Positions 19,551-28,728 of a stretch of 64,000 bases of DNA are shown one piece after another. The notes under the pieces were generated by a model. It was not told where the DNA came from, searched no databases, and was given only the letters and a program-made list of their open reading frames with translations. Made by a program: the position numbers and the translations under genes. This DNA is from Desulfovibrionaceae bacterium. GTDB taxonomy: Bacteria; Desulfobacterota; Desulfovibrionia; Desulfovibrionales; Desulfovibrionaceae. Within the stretch, counting starts at the first letter, position 1; each line of letters begins with the position of its first letter. The DNA is taken from assembly GCA_031082225.1 (NCBI GenBank), contig JAVHLG010000010.1:1-64000 (forward strand), written 5' to 3'.

Positions 19551-19877
19551 ATGTTCACCACAAAGCAACTGGCCGCCATCGCCGCCATCGCCGTCTGTCT
19601 GGTGGCCCTTTTGGCCGGAAAACCCGAAGGAGACGCCTCGATCTCCCCGCCCCGGCCGGACGCGGCAACACGTCCCGACATGACGCCGGGGACGGGAAGC
19701 CCCGCAGGGGCCGCACACGCCGAGGCGGTGTTCGCGGCCCGCTACGCCGCCGCTTTCGAGAAGGGAATCTATCCGGGGCTGCCCGTGACCATGTGCGAGG
19801 CCAAGCTTTTGGAGTGCCGGGGCCTGGGATATGCGGCCTGCCGGGAGGCCTGCCGCCAGGCCTGCGGCCTAAAATGA
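19551..19877 (+). CDS. Small exported/anchored Cys-rich protein, unknown function
   Basis: I do not recognise this 108-residue protein. An N-terminal hydrophobic helix (LAAIAAIAVCLVALLAG) acts as signal anchor or signal peptide, followed by a Pro/Asp/Thr-rich linker. The C-terminal 45 residues have five Cys in CEAKLLECRGLGYAACREAC and CRQACG, suggesting disulfides or metal binding in the periplasm. GGAG lies seven bases before the ATG. It is divergent from the LysR gene and lies upstream of the chrB cluster in the same direction, separated by a 116-bp gap with an operator. Confidence 0.7.
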   Translation: MFTTKQLAAIAAIAVCLVALLAGKPEGDASISPPRPDAATRPDMTPGTGSPAGAAHAEAVFAARYAAAFEKGIYPGLPVTMCEAKLLECRGLGYAACREACRQACGLK

Positions 19878-19966
19878 CGCAGCTCGGGACATGATCCGTC
19901 CCCGGGGAAGCATCGCCCGCCTTGTGCGTCAACGCCCCGGTATTTTCTCGAACTCCCCTTGACTTT

Positions 19967-20002
19967 GTTATTTATATAGCTAAAAAACGCTATATGAATA
20001 AC
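19967..20002. promoter_or_regulatory. Inverted-repeat operator overlapping the chrB start codon
   Basis: GTTATTTATATAGC (19967-19980) and GCTATATGAATAAC (19989-20002) are inverted repeats of 14 bp with one mismatch, separated by the 8-nt TAAAAAAC. The right arm contains the chrB ATG (19994). A -35-like TTGACT (19959-19964) lies 16 nt before TAAAAA (19981-19986). That would place initiation at or just before the ATG, so the message could be leaderless; no Shine-Dalgarno is visible. The AT-rich arms stand out in GC-rich DNA. A likely binder is ChrB itself. Confidence 0.75.
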
Positions 20003-20926
20003 AAAAACTGGCTTGTATTTTCCTTTTCCGTCCCGGCCAAGCATCAGGGCTTCCGGGTGAAGATCTGGCGCAAGCTCAATGCCCTCGGGGCCGTACAGGT
20101 CAAAAACGCCCTGTATCTTTTGCCTGCGGGCGAGCACCACCAGGAGCAACTCACCTGGCTGGCCAAGGAGACCGAAGACCAGGGCGGCGAGGCCGTCATC
20201 CTGGCCGGGGGCGAACTGTTGCACACCCCGGACGCCCAGATTCGGACCATGTTCACCCGCGCCCGCGACGAAGACTACCAGCGGCTGGAAGAAGAGGTCC
20301 GGTCCACCCTCGCCAACCCCGAATCCGGGGACATCCAGGCCTGCCTGCGCAAATTCGGCCGCAGACTGGAGGCAATCCGGGCCATCGACTTTTTCCCCAG
20401 TGGCCGGGGGCAGGCTCTTTTGCGCATGCTGGAAGAAGTCGGCCGCCATCCGCAAGAGACGCCCCCGGTCATCCCCCGCCGCGATCCCGCCACCGTTCAG
20501 GGAAAAACCTGGGTGACCAGAACCAATCCCTATGTGGACCGCCTGTCTTCCTTCTGGCTCGTGCGCCGCTATCTGGACCCCGGGGCGCGGATCGCCTTCC
20601 TGCCGCCAGGGGAAGCCATCCCAAGGCAGGCGGACACCGTGGTTTTCGACATGGCCGAGGCCGATTTCACCCACACCGGGGGACTCATCACCTTCGAGGT
20701 CATCGCCGAGGCCTTCGGCCTGACGGACGCCATCCCGCTGCCCATGCGCCGGGTGCTGCGGGCCATCGACCTGGAGGAGTTCGAAACCGCGCCCGAGGAG
20801 GCCCGGGGCGTCAAGCGGATGCTCGACGGCCTGGTGGCCGCCTGCCCGGACGACCGGCAGCGCATGGAACTCGCCCTGGCCTTTTTCGACACGCTGCTGG
20901 CCTCCTACACCGCAACCCACAAGTGA
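19994..20926 (+). CDS. chrB: ChrB-like chromate-responsive regulator
   Basis: A 310-residue ChrB-type protein. The N-terminal half (MNNKNWLVFSFSVPAKHQGF onward, with VKNALYLLPAGE) matches the ChrB N-terminal domain. The C-terminal half starts at TWVTRTNPYVDRLSSFWLVR and contains FDMAEADFTHTGGLITFEVI, the ChrB C-terminal domain. In studied bacteria ChrB is a chromate-sensing regulator of chrA. The start at MNNKNW fits the family; the frame is open 24 codons upstream, across the operator. It leads an apparent operon with the DUF2148, MFS and chrA genes. Confidence 0.88.
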   Translation: MNNKNWLVFSFSVPAKHQGFRVKIWRKLNALGAVQVKNALYLLPAGEHHQEQLTWLAKETEDQGGEAVILAGGELLHTPDAQIRTMFTRARDEDYQRLEEEVRSTLANPESGDIQACLRKFGRRLEAIRAIDFFPSGRGQALLRMLEEVGRHPQETPPVIPRRDPATVQGKTWVTRTNPYVDRLSSFWLVRRYLDPGARIAFLPPGEAIPRQADTVVFDMAEADFTHTGGLITFEVIAEAFGLTDAIPLPMRRVLRAIDLEEFETAPEEARGVKRMLDGLVAACPDDRQRMELALAFFDTLLASYTATHK

Positions 20927-20934
20927 GACCGGAC

Positions 20935-21486
20935 ATGAAAGACATCGCCATCCACGTGGCCCAGCTCATGGCCGCATCGGCCCGTACCGCCCCCAAGGCC
21001 GGGGGCAAGGACTTCCTGGAAATCGCCGTGATATCCCGGGACGAGGATTTGAAGGACATTGCCCGGGCCATGCGGGACCACGCCCCCCACAGCACCAACG
21101 AGGCCTTCTGGCTCAGGGACGCGGCCAACATCGAAAACTGCCAGGCCCTGGTCCTGGTGGGGCTTGGGAGGTCGCTGGCCGCAGGCTACGACTGCGGCGC
21201 CTGCGGCTATCCAACCTGCGCCGAGTTCCTGAAAAACCGCCAGATGCAGGAAAAAGACATGGGCTATTCCGGGCCGCACTGCGTCATGCGCATGATGGAC
21301 ATCGGAGCGGCCCTGGTCTCCGCCGCCAAGACCGCAAGCCTGCTCAACTTGGACAACCGGGTGCAGCAACGTGTGGGGGCGGCGGCCCGGGCCCTGGGCT
21401 GCATCAAGGCCGAAGTGGCCATGGGCATCCCCGTGGGTTATTACGGCAAGTCCATCTTCTTCGACCGGGCCGCGCCCAAACACTAA
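20935..21486 (+). CDS. DUF2148 ferredoxin-like protein
   Basis: A 183-residue protein of the DUF2148 family, expected to bind an iron-sulfur cluster through AAGYDCGACGYPTCAEF. Other features are a conserved start (IHVAQLMAASARTAPKAGG) and a C-terminal AMGIPVGYYGKSIFFDR. Relatives are found in anaerobes, often with redox genes, but their reaction is unknown. I use ATG 20935; a GTG at 20923 overlapping the chrB stop is an alternative. Its location inside a chromate cluster suggests a redox function toward the oxyanion, which is inference. Confidence 0.85.
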   Translation: MKDIAIHVAQLMAASARTAPKAGGKDFLEIAVISRDEDLKDIARAMRDHAPHSTNEAFWLRDAANIENCQALVLVGLGRSLAAGYDCGACGYPTCAEFLKNRQMQEKDMGYSGPHCVMRMMDIGAALVSAAKTASLLNLDNRVQQRVGAAARALGCIKAEVAMGIPVGYYGKSIFFDRAAPKH

Positions 21487-21537
21487 GCCGACTGCCCCGG
21501 GACGGGCAATGGTCCGTCCCGGGCCCTCGAGGTCGCC

Positions 21538-22737
21538 ATGACCGTCTTTTCCAATCTGTGCGCGGTGGGGTTCCTGGCCCGGTTTTCCTACGCCCTGGCC
21601 CGCAACCCGGTCCTGCCGCTGTTCGCCCTGTTCCTGGGGGCCGGTCCCGAGGCCATCGGGCTGGCCGTGGGCATCTCCACGGTCACGGGCATCTTCTTCA
21701 AGCTCCCGGCCGGGGCCCTCTCCGACGTGATCGGCCGCCGCCGCACCATGCTGGCGGGGCTTTGCGTCTTCGGCCTGATGCCGTTTTTCTACCTGCTTAT
21801 AGATTCCTATTCCGCCCTGATCCTTGTGCGCTTCCTGCACGGCTTGGCCACGGCCATCTACGGCCCCGTGGCCATGGCCGTGGTGGCGGACGTGGCCGGA
21901 GAGCGCAAGGGCGAGATGCTGTCCTGGTTCTCCTCCGTGGGCATCATCGGCACGCTCCTGGGCGCTCCGCTGGGGGGCCTTCTCCTCGACGCCGGGACAA
22001 CCGGCGGCCCGGTGGCCTGGCAGTTCCGCATGGTTTTCGCGGTCAGCGCGGTATCGGGCATGGCGGCCCTGATCCTCGGCCTGAGGTCGCTTGGGATCTC
22101 GGAGAAAATCGAGACGGGGGTGGGATTTCGGACTCGGCTGACCCGCTTTCGGGAGGGCATCCGCGAGGTGCTTTCGGATCGGCGGATCGTGACCACCTCG
22201 TCCATGGAGGGCGTCCAGAACATGGCCATGGGCGCCCTGGAGGCCTTTTTGCCGATCTATGCGGTCACCGTGGCCGGACTGACCGAATTCCAGGCGGGTC
22301 TCCTCTGGGGCGCGCAGATCGTGGTCACCATGCTGGCCAAGCCGCTCATGGGCCGGATGTCCGACGCCCGGGGCCGTCGCTCCCTCATCGTGGCGGGTCT
22401 GATCCTGTGCGGGCTGTCCTTTGCCGCTGTCCCCTTTCTGCACGGCTTTTTCCCGCTCATGGCGGCCTGTCTGGTCTTCGGACTGGGAGAGGCCCTGGTG
22501 ACCTCGTCGTCCGCCGCCCTGGTGGCGGACATGTGCCAGGCCCGTCATTTCGGATCGGCCATGGGGGCCTTTGGAACCATCTTCGACATCGGCCACGCCT
22601 GCGGCCCCATTCTAGGCGGACTTCTGGTGGGCTGGCTGGGATTCCAGACCAGCTTTCCGCTTATGGCGCTTCTCCTTTTTGCGGCGATCCCGGTGTTTCT
22701 CGCCTCCGTCCCGGAAAAAAAGGCTGTGCCCCTGTAA
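21538..22737 (+). CDS. Major facilitator superfamily transporter
   Basis: A 399-residue inner-membrane transporter with about twelve helices. The MFS motif A is seen as GALSDVIGRRRTMLAG between helices 2 and 3, and again as KPLMGRMSDARGRRSLIV in the second half. It resembles the drug-efflux type. The gene lies between the DUF2148 and chrA genes with short gaps (51 and 28 bp), so it is probably co-transcribed. The substrate is unknown; an MFS gene is not part of the classic chr locus. Confidence 0.9.
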   Translation: MTVFSNLCAVGFLARFSYALARNPVLPLFALFLGAGPEAIGLAVGISTVTGIFFKLPAGALSDVIGRRRTMLAGLCVFGLMPFFYLLIDSYSALILVRFLHGLATAIYGPVAMAVVADVAGERKGEMLSWFSSVGIIGTLLGAPLGGLLLDAGTTGGPVAWQFRMVFAVSAVSGMAALILGLRSLGISEKIETGVGFRTRLTRFREGIREVLSDRRIVTTSSMEGVQNMAMGALEAFLPIYAVTVAGLTEFQAGLLWGAQIVVTMLAKPLMGRMSDARGRRSLIVAGLILCGLSFAAVPFLHGFFPLMAACLVFGLGEALVTSSSAALVADMCQARHFGSAMGAFGTIFDIGHACGPILGGLLVGWLGFQTSFPLMALLLFAAIPVFLASVPEKKAVPL

Positions 22738-22765
22738 CCCCAGCGCCTCACAAGAAAGGATGAGC

Positions 22766-24049
22766 ATGGAAACCGGACGCATCCCCTTCTCCCGGGCCTT
22801 CGCCTACTGGTTCAAGCTCGGCTTCATCAACTTCGGCGGCCCGGCCGGACAGATCGCCATGATGCACAAGGACATGGTGGACGACCGAAAATGGATCGAC
22901 GAGAAGATGTTTTTGCGGGCGCTCAACTTCTGCATGCTTTTGCCCGGGCCGGAGGCGCATCAACTCGCCGTGTACATCGGTTGGCGGCTCAACGGATATC
23001 TTGGCGGGCTCGCGGCGGGTTTCTGCTTTCTCGGGCCGTCCATGGCGCTCATGCTGTTTCTGTCCTGGCTTGCCGCCTCGCAGGGACAGTTTGCCGCCGT
23101 GTCCGGCATCTTCCACGGCATCTCGGCCGCCGTGGTGGCCATCGTCATCGAGGCCCTGTTCCGGCTGTCCCGCAAATCCTTGAAGCACGGCGCGCTCTAT
23201 GTGTTTGCCGGGGCGGCCTTCGTGCTGGGGCAGTTTTTCAAAGTCCCGTTCCCGGCCATCGTGCTGCTCGCCGGAGCAGCGGGCACGTTGCTTTACCGGG
23301 TACGTCCGGAGGTGTTCTGCCACCGGGCCGCCGGGTCCAGGGAATGCGTCATGGACGCGCCCGCTGCGCCGGGCAGGCTTCCATCCGCCACCCATGTCCT
23401 GACGGTCGTCCTGTGGTTCGCCGCCATCTGGGCGGCAGTGGCCCTGCCCGTGTTTTTGTGGGGCGGCGTACAGCACACCTTCTCCCAGATCCTGGTCTTT
23501 TTCACCAAGGCGGCCTTTGTCACCTTCGGGGGGGCCTATGCGGTCTTGGCCTACATAGCGGACAATGCGCTGCAGTTCGGCTGGCTGGCGGAAAAAGACA
23601 TGCTTCTGGGCCTGGGGCTGGCCGAAACCACCCCCGGGCCACTGATCATGGTCACCCAGTTCGTCGGTTTTTTCGCCGCCTGGAACAACCCCGGTTCATG
23701 GTCCCCCCTGGCCGCCGGAGTCGCGGGGGGCCTTTTGACTACCTTCGCCACCTTTTTGCCCAGCTTCATGTTCATCTTCGCCGGGGCGCCGTTCATCGAG
23801 GCCATCACCTCCAACGTCCGGTTCGCGGCCGCCCTGACGGGCATATCCGCCGCCGTGGTGGGCGTCGTGCTCAAGCTGGGGGTCTTTTTCGCCTGGCACA
23901 CCTTCCTGCCGGACGGCCGCGTGGACGTTTTCGCGGTCCTGGTGGCGGCGGCCGCGCTTTTCGCGCTATTGCGGCTCAAGATGTCCATGCATCTTCTGGT
24001 GGCCCTCAGCGGCCTGGCCGGACTTGTGTGGCGGCTGGCCATGCCATAA
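22766..24049 (+). CDS. chrA: Chromate efflux transporter ChrA (two-domain)
   Basis: A 427-residue member of the CHR family. Two chromate-transporter domains are visible. The first has FKLGFINFGGPAGQIAMMHK and LPGPEAHQLAVYIGWRL; the second has FVTFGGAYAVLAYIADNALQ and ETTPGPLIMVTQFVGF. About ten to twelve helices place it in the inner membrane, where the family exports chromate. ATG 22766 follows AGGA by five bases; the ATG at 22760 overlaps that site. It closes the chrB cluster and meets prfC tail to tail with a 27-bp gap. Confidence 0.92.
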   Translation: METGRIPFSRAFAYWFKLGFINFGGPAGQIAMMHKDMVDDRKWIDEKMFLRALNFCMLLPGPEAHQLAVYIGWRLNGYLGGLAAGFCFLGPSMALMLFLSWLAASQGQFAAVSGIFHGISAAVVAIVIEALFRLSRKSLKHGALYVFAGAAFVLGQFFKVPFPAIVLLAGAAGTLLYRVRPEVFCHRAAGSRECVMDAPAAPGRLPSATHVLTVVLWFAAIWAAVALPVFLWGGVQHTFSQILVFFTKAAFVTFGGAYAVLAYIADNALQFGWLAEKDMLLGLGLAETTPGPLIMVTQFVGFFAAWNNPGSWSPLAAGVAGGLLTTFATFLPSFMFIFAGAPFIEAITSNVRFAAALTGISAAVVGVVLKLGVFFAWHTFLPDGRVDVFAVLVAAAALFALLRLKMSMHLLVALSGLAGLVWRLAMP

Positions 24050-24076
24050 GGCAGGCCCTGGCGAGCCTCTCAGGAT

Positions 24077-25687
24077 TTACGACACGCACTCCCGGGCGGT
24101 CAAAAAGGTCACCTGGGGCCATTCCTCCATGGCCTTCTCCAGCCGCCACTCGTTGGCGAAGGACATGGCCGGAAGGCCGTCGGAGTCGGTGAGCATGGCG
24201 CTTGCGTTCTCACGGCGCATGCGGTCCAGGACCGCCGTCTCGCCGGAAAGCCAGCGCACGGCGGCGATGTTCACCGGCTCCACCGCGATGTGCACGTCGT
24301 ATTCCCCCCGCAGCCGTTCGGTGATGACATCGAACTGCAACACCCCCACCGCGCCGAGGATGTGCTCGCGTCCGGTGATGGGCCGAAAAAGCTGGATGGC
24401 CCCTTCCTCGGTGAGTTGTTGCAGGCCCTTTTCCATCTGCTTGGCCTTGAAGGGGTTTTTGAGGATCACCCGGCGGAAGTGCTCGGGCGCGAAATGGGGA
24501 ATGCCCAGGTAGCGCAGGGGCTCGCGGCCGCACAGGGTGTCGCCGATGCGCAGGGTGCCGTGGTTGGGGATGCCGATGATGTCGCCCGGCCAGGCCTCCT
24601 CGGCGTGGGCCCGGTCCTGGGCCATGAAGATGGTGGCGTTGTGCACCAGCATGTCCTTGCCCGTGCGCTGGTGGGCCACCCGCGTCCCCCGGGTGAAGCA
24701 GCCGGAATTGACGCGCAAAAAGGCCATGCGGTCCCGGTGGGCCGGGTCCATGTTGGCCTGGATCTTAAAAACCACCCCGGAGAAGGGCTCCTCCAGGGGC
24801 GAGACCTCCCGGGTTTCGGTCTGCCTCGGCCGTGGGGCCGGGGCGTGGCGCAAAAAGGCGTCCAGAAGCTCGCGCACCCCGAAGTTGTTCACGGCGCTGC
24901 CGAAAAAGACCGGGGTCTGCTTGCCCGCCAGGTACCGCCCATGATCGAAGGGATAGCCCGCGCCTTCAAGCAGTTCGATGTCGTGGCGCAGGCCGTCCGC
25001 GGCCTGGGCCCCCACCTGGCGGTCCAGTTCCGGATCGTCAAGACCCTGCACCAGCACCGATTCCCGGGGCCTTGTCCCCTTGTCCTCACCGGCCTGGAAA
25101 AAGCGCAGCATCTTTTGCGGGATGTCGTAGACGCCCTGGAAGCCCTTGCCCATGCCGATGGGCCAGGTCATGGCCGCGCATTCGATGCCGAGACTGCCCT
25201 CGATGTCGTCGAAAAGCTCGAACGGCGACATGCCGTCCCGGTCCAGCTTGTTGATGAACGTCATGATCGGGGTGTCGCGCATGCGGCAGACGTCCATGAG
25301 CTTTTTGGTCTGGGTCTCCACGCCCTTGACGCTGTCGATGACCATCAGCGCCGAGTCCACGGCCGTGAGCACCCGGTAGGTGTCCTCGGAAAAGTCCTGG
25401 TGGCCCGGGGTGTCCAAAAGATTGACGGCGTATCCGTCGTAGTCGAACTGCATGACCGAGGAGGTCACGGAGATGCCGCGCTCCTTCTCGATGGCCATCC
25501 AGTCCGAGGTGGCGTGGCGGGAGGCCTTCTTGGCCTTGACCGCCCCGGCCATGCGGATGGCCCCGCCGAAAAGGAGCAGCTTCTCGGTCAGGGTGGTCTT
25601 GCCCGCGTCGGGGTGGCTGATGATGGCGAAGGTGCGGCGGCGCATAACCTCGCGTCGCAGGCGGGTCATGAAGGCGATGTCGGACAT
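24077..25687 (-). CDS. prfC: Peptide chain release factor 3
   Basis: A GTPase that recycles RF1/RF2 after translation termination. From [20 protein letters not shown] it has 536 residues, as expected. The G motifs are [13 protein letters not shown], the switch region with [21 protein letters not shown] and FINKLDRDG. The domain with [20 protein letters not shown] distinguishes RF3 from EF-G. The start at 25687 matches the family; the frame is open to 25774. It lies downstream of the phosphorylase gene, with a hairpin between. Confidence 0.96.
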   Translation of the reverse strand: MSDIAFMTRLRREVMRRRTFAIISHPDAGKTTLTEKLLLFGGAIRMAGAVKAKKASRHATSDWMAIEKERGISVTSSVMQFDYDGYAVNLLDTPGHQDFSEDTYRVLTAVDSALMVIDSVKGVETQTKKLMDVCRMRDTPIMTFINKLDRDGMSPFELFDDIEGSLGIECAAMTWPIGMGKGFQGVYDIPQKMLRFFQAGEDKGTRPRESVLVQGLDDPELDRQVGAQAADGLRHDIELLEGAGYPFDHGRYLAGKQTPVFFGSAVNNFGVRELLDAFLRHAPAPRPRQTETREVSPLEEPFSGVVFKIQANMDPAHRDRMAFLRVNSGCFTRGTRVAHQRTGKDMLVHNATIFMAQDRAHAEEAWPGDIIGIPNHGTLRIGDTLCGREPLRYLGIPHFAPEHFRRVILKNPFKAKQMEKGLQQLTEEGAIQLFRPITGREHILGAVGVLQFDVITERLRGEYDVHIAVEPVNIAAVRWLSGETAVLDRMRRENASAMLTDSDGLPAMSFANEWRLEKAMEEWPQVTFLTARECVS

Positions 25688-25781
25688 GATGGTCTCGTCG
25701 TGCCGGATGGCCGGACTTGGTTGTCGTTGGCGGGTCGAAGCGGGTGGGTATCCGCCTTTCACCCGTCCCGTCAACGCATGA

Positions 25782-25809
25782 CGGCGGGGGAGGCCTCCCT
25801 CCCCCGCCG
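25782..25809 (-). terminator. Stem-loop between phosphorylase and prfC
   Basis: A 12-bp perfect stem CGGCGGGGGAGG/CCTCCCCCGCCG with a four-base loop lies 36 bases beyond the phosphorylase stop. No T-tract follows in the minus direction, so it may be a weak terminator or an mRNA 3'-end stabiliser. Confidence 0.55.
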
Positions 25810-25844
25810 CCGTCCACGGCCAGGCCGCGGGTCATTGCTCGATA

Positions 25845-28412
25845 TCAGTTCTGGGCCCAGCGGATCAGACCCAGGGAATGGGAATCCAGGAGCAGGGGAT
25901 GGTGCGGCAGGATGCGCACCGTGAACCCGAACCGCCCGGCCTCGCCCGGGGTGATCTCGCCCGTGAACACGTGCCAGCCGTCACCTGTGGTGGAGGTGGG
26001 CTTCATGACCGTGGTCTCGCGCTGGGCGAATTTGCCCTCGTAGTTGAGCCGTCCGGAATAGATCTGGACCTCCACGTCCTGGGGCCGGATGCCGTTTAAA
26101 TGAACCTCGGCGCTCACGGTCACGGCGTCGCCCACGTGCAACTGGTCCGGCTCGCCGGTCTGGATGTTGCGGATGTCCAGGTTGCTCCACTTGGTCATCA
26201 TGTCCATGCGCCAGGAGGCCAGATCCTTGGCGGCGGCGAAGTCGTTTTTCACCAGCCGGTTGTAGTTGTCCAGGGCCGGGACGTAGGCGATGCGGGCGTA
26301 GTCCTCCACCATGCGGTGGGAGTTGTAGACGGGCGACAGGGAACTGATGGACTCCTTCATCTTGCGGATCCAGTTGCGGGGCAGGTTGCCGTGGCCGCGA
26401 TCATAGAAGGTGGGGATGACCTCGTTTTCGATGATGTTGTAGGTGGTCTGGCTCTCCACGAAATCCTGATAGGCCGCGTCCTCGTATTCCTCGCCCTGGC
26501 CGATGGCCCAGCCCACGCTGTTGTCCGGCTGCCAGGCCTCGGCCCACCAGCCGTCCAGGGTGCTCAAATTGAGAACCCCGTTGCACATGGCCTTCATGCC
26601 GCTGGTGCCGCAGGCCTCAAGCGGACGGCGCGGGGTGTTGAGCCACACGTCGCAGCCCTGCACCAAAAGGCTTGCCACCTCCATGTCGTAGTCCTCGAGA
26701 AAGACCATGCAGTAGCGGCACTCGGGCGAGGTGCACAACTGCACCAGCTCCTGAATGATCTTTTTGCCCTCGTTGTCGTGGGGGTGGGCCTTGCCCGCAA
26801 AAATGAACTGCACGGGCCGGGGGGAGTCGCTGATGATCTTGATGAGGCGCTCCTTGTCCTGAAGGAGCATGTTGGCCCGCTTGTAGGTGGCGAAGCGCCG
26901 GGCGAACCCGATGGTCAGGGCCTGGGGATCGAGCACCTCCTCGGACATCTGGAGTTCCTTGCGCTTGGCCCCCCGGGCCAGGAGCTGTTCACGCAGCTTG
27001 ACGCGCACGTAGCCCACCAGGCGTTCCCGCAGGCGTTCGTGGGTGCGCCACAGTTCGGCGTCGGAGATGGCGTGGGCCTGGGAAAAGACCCGGGGGCAGT
27101 CCGGATCCTCGCGCCAGTTGGCCCCCAGATAGCGGTCATAAAGGGCGCCGATGTCCTGGGCCACCCAGGTGGGCACGTGCACCCCGTTGGTGATGGCCCC
27201 GATGGGCACGTCCTCCACGGGATACTGGCTCCAGACCCGGTTCCACATCTTGCGCGAGACCACGCCGTGCAACTGGCTGACCCCGTTGTTGAACCGGGAG
27301 AGCTTCAGCGCCAGGACCGGCATGCAGAAATGCTCGGCGTCGTTGCGCGGATCTTCGCGGCCAAGGGCCAAAAAGACCTTGAAGGCCAGGCCCAGCTTTT
27401 TGGCGTAGTCCTCGAAATAGGGCTGCATGAGCTCCGGCGGGAAGCGGTCGTTTCCGGCCGGGACCGGGGTGTGGGTGGTAAAGACGCTGCTCGAGGCGGC
27501 CAGTTCCAGCGCGGCCTCGAAGGACAGGCCGTTTTGACGCATGAAGTTGCCGATGCGCTCAAGGCCCGCAAAGGCCGAATGGCCCTCGTTCATGTGGATG
27601 ACCCGGGGGGACAGCCCCAGGGCCGTCAGCGCCCGGATGCCGCCGATGCCCAGCAGGTATTCCTGGCGCACGCGCATCTCCAGGTCGCCGCCGTAAAGCC
27701 GGGTGGTGATCTGGCGGGAATGGGGCTGGTTTTCGGGCACGTTGGAGTCCAGAAGATACAGCGACACCCGACCCACCTGGGCCTTCCAGATCTGGGCGAA
27801 GACCTTTTCGCCGCGCAGGTCCACGGAGACCAGGATGCGGCCGCCGAGCTGGTCCTTGCACAGGGTCAGGGGCAGTTGCTCAAAATCGTAGAGGGGATAG
27901 CGCTCCTGCTGCCAGCCGTCCGGGGTCAGGTACTGGCGGAAATACCCCTGCTGGTAGCACAGGCCGATGCCCGCCAGGGGGACGTTCAAGTCGCTGGCGG
28001 ATTTGAGATGGTCCCCGGCCAGGATGCCCAGGCCCCCGGAATAGACCGGCAGGCACAGGGAGATGCCGTATTCCAGGCTGAAATAGGCCACCACGGGCTC
28101 GCCGGTCTTGTCCGGAAAGGGGATGGAGGTGGTCTTGCGGGCCAGATAGGCGGCCAGGCGCTGACGCAGATCGCCCAGGCGCTCCAGGAAAAAATCGTCC
28201 TCGGCCAGGCTTTCCAGGGTTTTCTGGGGCAGGCGGTTCAGGAAGGCGATGGGATTGCCGTAGCATTCCCGCCACAGCTTGTGGTCCACCTGGGCAAAAA
28301 GCGACATGATTTCGGTATTCCAGGAAAACCAGTAATTGTAGGCCAGCTCCCACAGCGGTTTGAGCTTGGGGGGGAGCTTGGGCACGACGCTGTAGACGCG
28401 AAGAGGCTGCAT
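25845..28412 (-). CDS. glgP: Alpha-glucan (glycogen/starch) phosphorylase, GT35
   Basis: This enzyme releases glucose-1-phosphate from glycogen-type glucans. It has 855 residues. It begins with a DUF3417-type N-terminal domain (LPPKLKPLWELAYNYWFSW). The GT35 core contains AYFSLEYGISLCLPVYSGGL, HMNEGHSAFAG, HTPVPAGND and ITNGVHVPTW. The PLP lysine lies in EACGTSGMKAMCNGVLN. The family is the short, maltodextrin-tolerant archaeal/bacterial type rather than the E. coli GlgP/MalP type. GGAGG seven bases upstream supports the start. It diverges from rplU. Confidence 0.95.
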   Translation of the reverse strand: MQPLRVYSVVPKLPPKLKPLWELAYNYWFSWNTEIMSLFAQVDHKLWRECYGNPIAFLNRLPQKTLESLAEDDFFLERLGDLRQRLAAYLARKTTSIPFPDKTGEPVVAYFSLEYGISLCLPVYSGGLGILAGDHLKSASDLNVPLAGIGLCYQQGYFRQYLTPDGWQQERYPLYDFEQLPLTLCKDQLGGRILVSVDLRGEKVFAQIWKAQVGRVSLYLLDSNVPENQPHSRQITTRLYGGDLEMRVRQEYLLGIGGIRALTALGLSPRVIHMNEGHSAFAGLERIGNFMRQNGLSFEAALELAASSSVFTTHTPVPAGNDRFPPELMQPYFEDYAKKLGLAFKVFLALGREDPRNDAEHFCMPVLALKLSRFNNGVSQLHGVVSRKMWNRVWSQYPVEDVPIGAITNGVHVPTWVAQDIGALYDRYLGANWREDPDCPRVFSQAHAISDAELWRTHERLRERLVGYVRVKLREQLLARGAKRKELQMSEEVLDPQALTIGFARRFATYKRANMLLQDKERLIKIISDSPRPVQFIFAGKAHPHDNEGKKIIQELVQLCTSPECRYCMVFLEDYDMEVASLLVQGCDVWLNTPRRPLEACGTSGMKAMCNGVLNLSTLDGWWAEAWQPDNSVGWAIGQGEEYEDAAYQDFVESQTTYNIIENEVIPTFYDRGHGNLPRNWIRKMKESISSLSPVYNSHRMVEDYARIAYVPALDNYNRLVKNDFAAAKDLASWRMDMMTKWSNLDIRNIQTGEPDQLHVGDAVTVSAEVHLNGIRPQDVEVQIYSGRLNYEGKFAQRETTVMKPTSTTGDGWHVFTGEITPGEAGRFGFTVRILPHHPLLLDSHSLGLIRWAQN

Positions 28413-28728
28413 ATCCTATCCTCCGAAAGCGTGGCGTTGGGAAAATGCGTGGGGAATCGGCCTCCCGCTCGGCGTGACGCGGCAAAACCACGGCCCCGTT
28501 GTCCTTCTAGCCGCAAGGCGCAACAAAACGCAAGCCCGGAAAACCGGCCCGGGAAATCGGGCGGCAGCCGGAATGTCCGGCCCAAATAGCACAGGGGAAG
28601 AATCGAATCACGAAGATTCGATGGCGTTTTGCCTCTCCAAAAAAACACATCCCCATCGCCGCAACGGGGGTTGACGAGCTACCAGGATTGGAGTAGACGA
28701 CACCTCTTCTTTTGCGGAGGGAAAATTC
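28413..28728. other. Divergent region with an 8-bp inverted repeat upstream of rplU
   Basis: 316 bases between the phosphorylase and rplU. The notable element is ATCGAATC-ACGAA-GATTCGAT (28602-28622), perfect 8-bp arms around five bases, about 50 bp upstream of the rplU -35. It could be an operator or an RNA hairpin on a longer transcript. The remainder shows no gene. Confidence 0.55.
28671..28699 (+). promoter_or_regulatory. Candidate rplU-rpmA promoter
   Basis: TTGACG at 28671-28676 and TAGACG at 28694-28699 are separated by 17 nt. The predicted start near 28706 leaves a short leader containing the GGAGGG ribosome site before rplU. The -10 is weak, so confidence is moderate. Confidence 0.5.
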
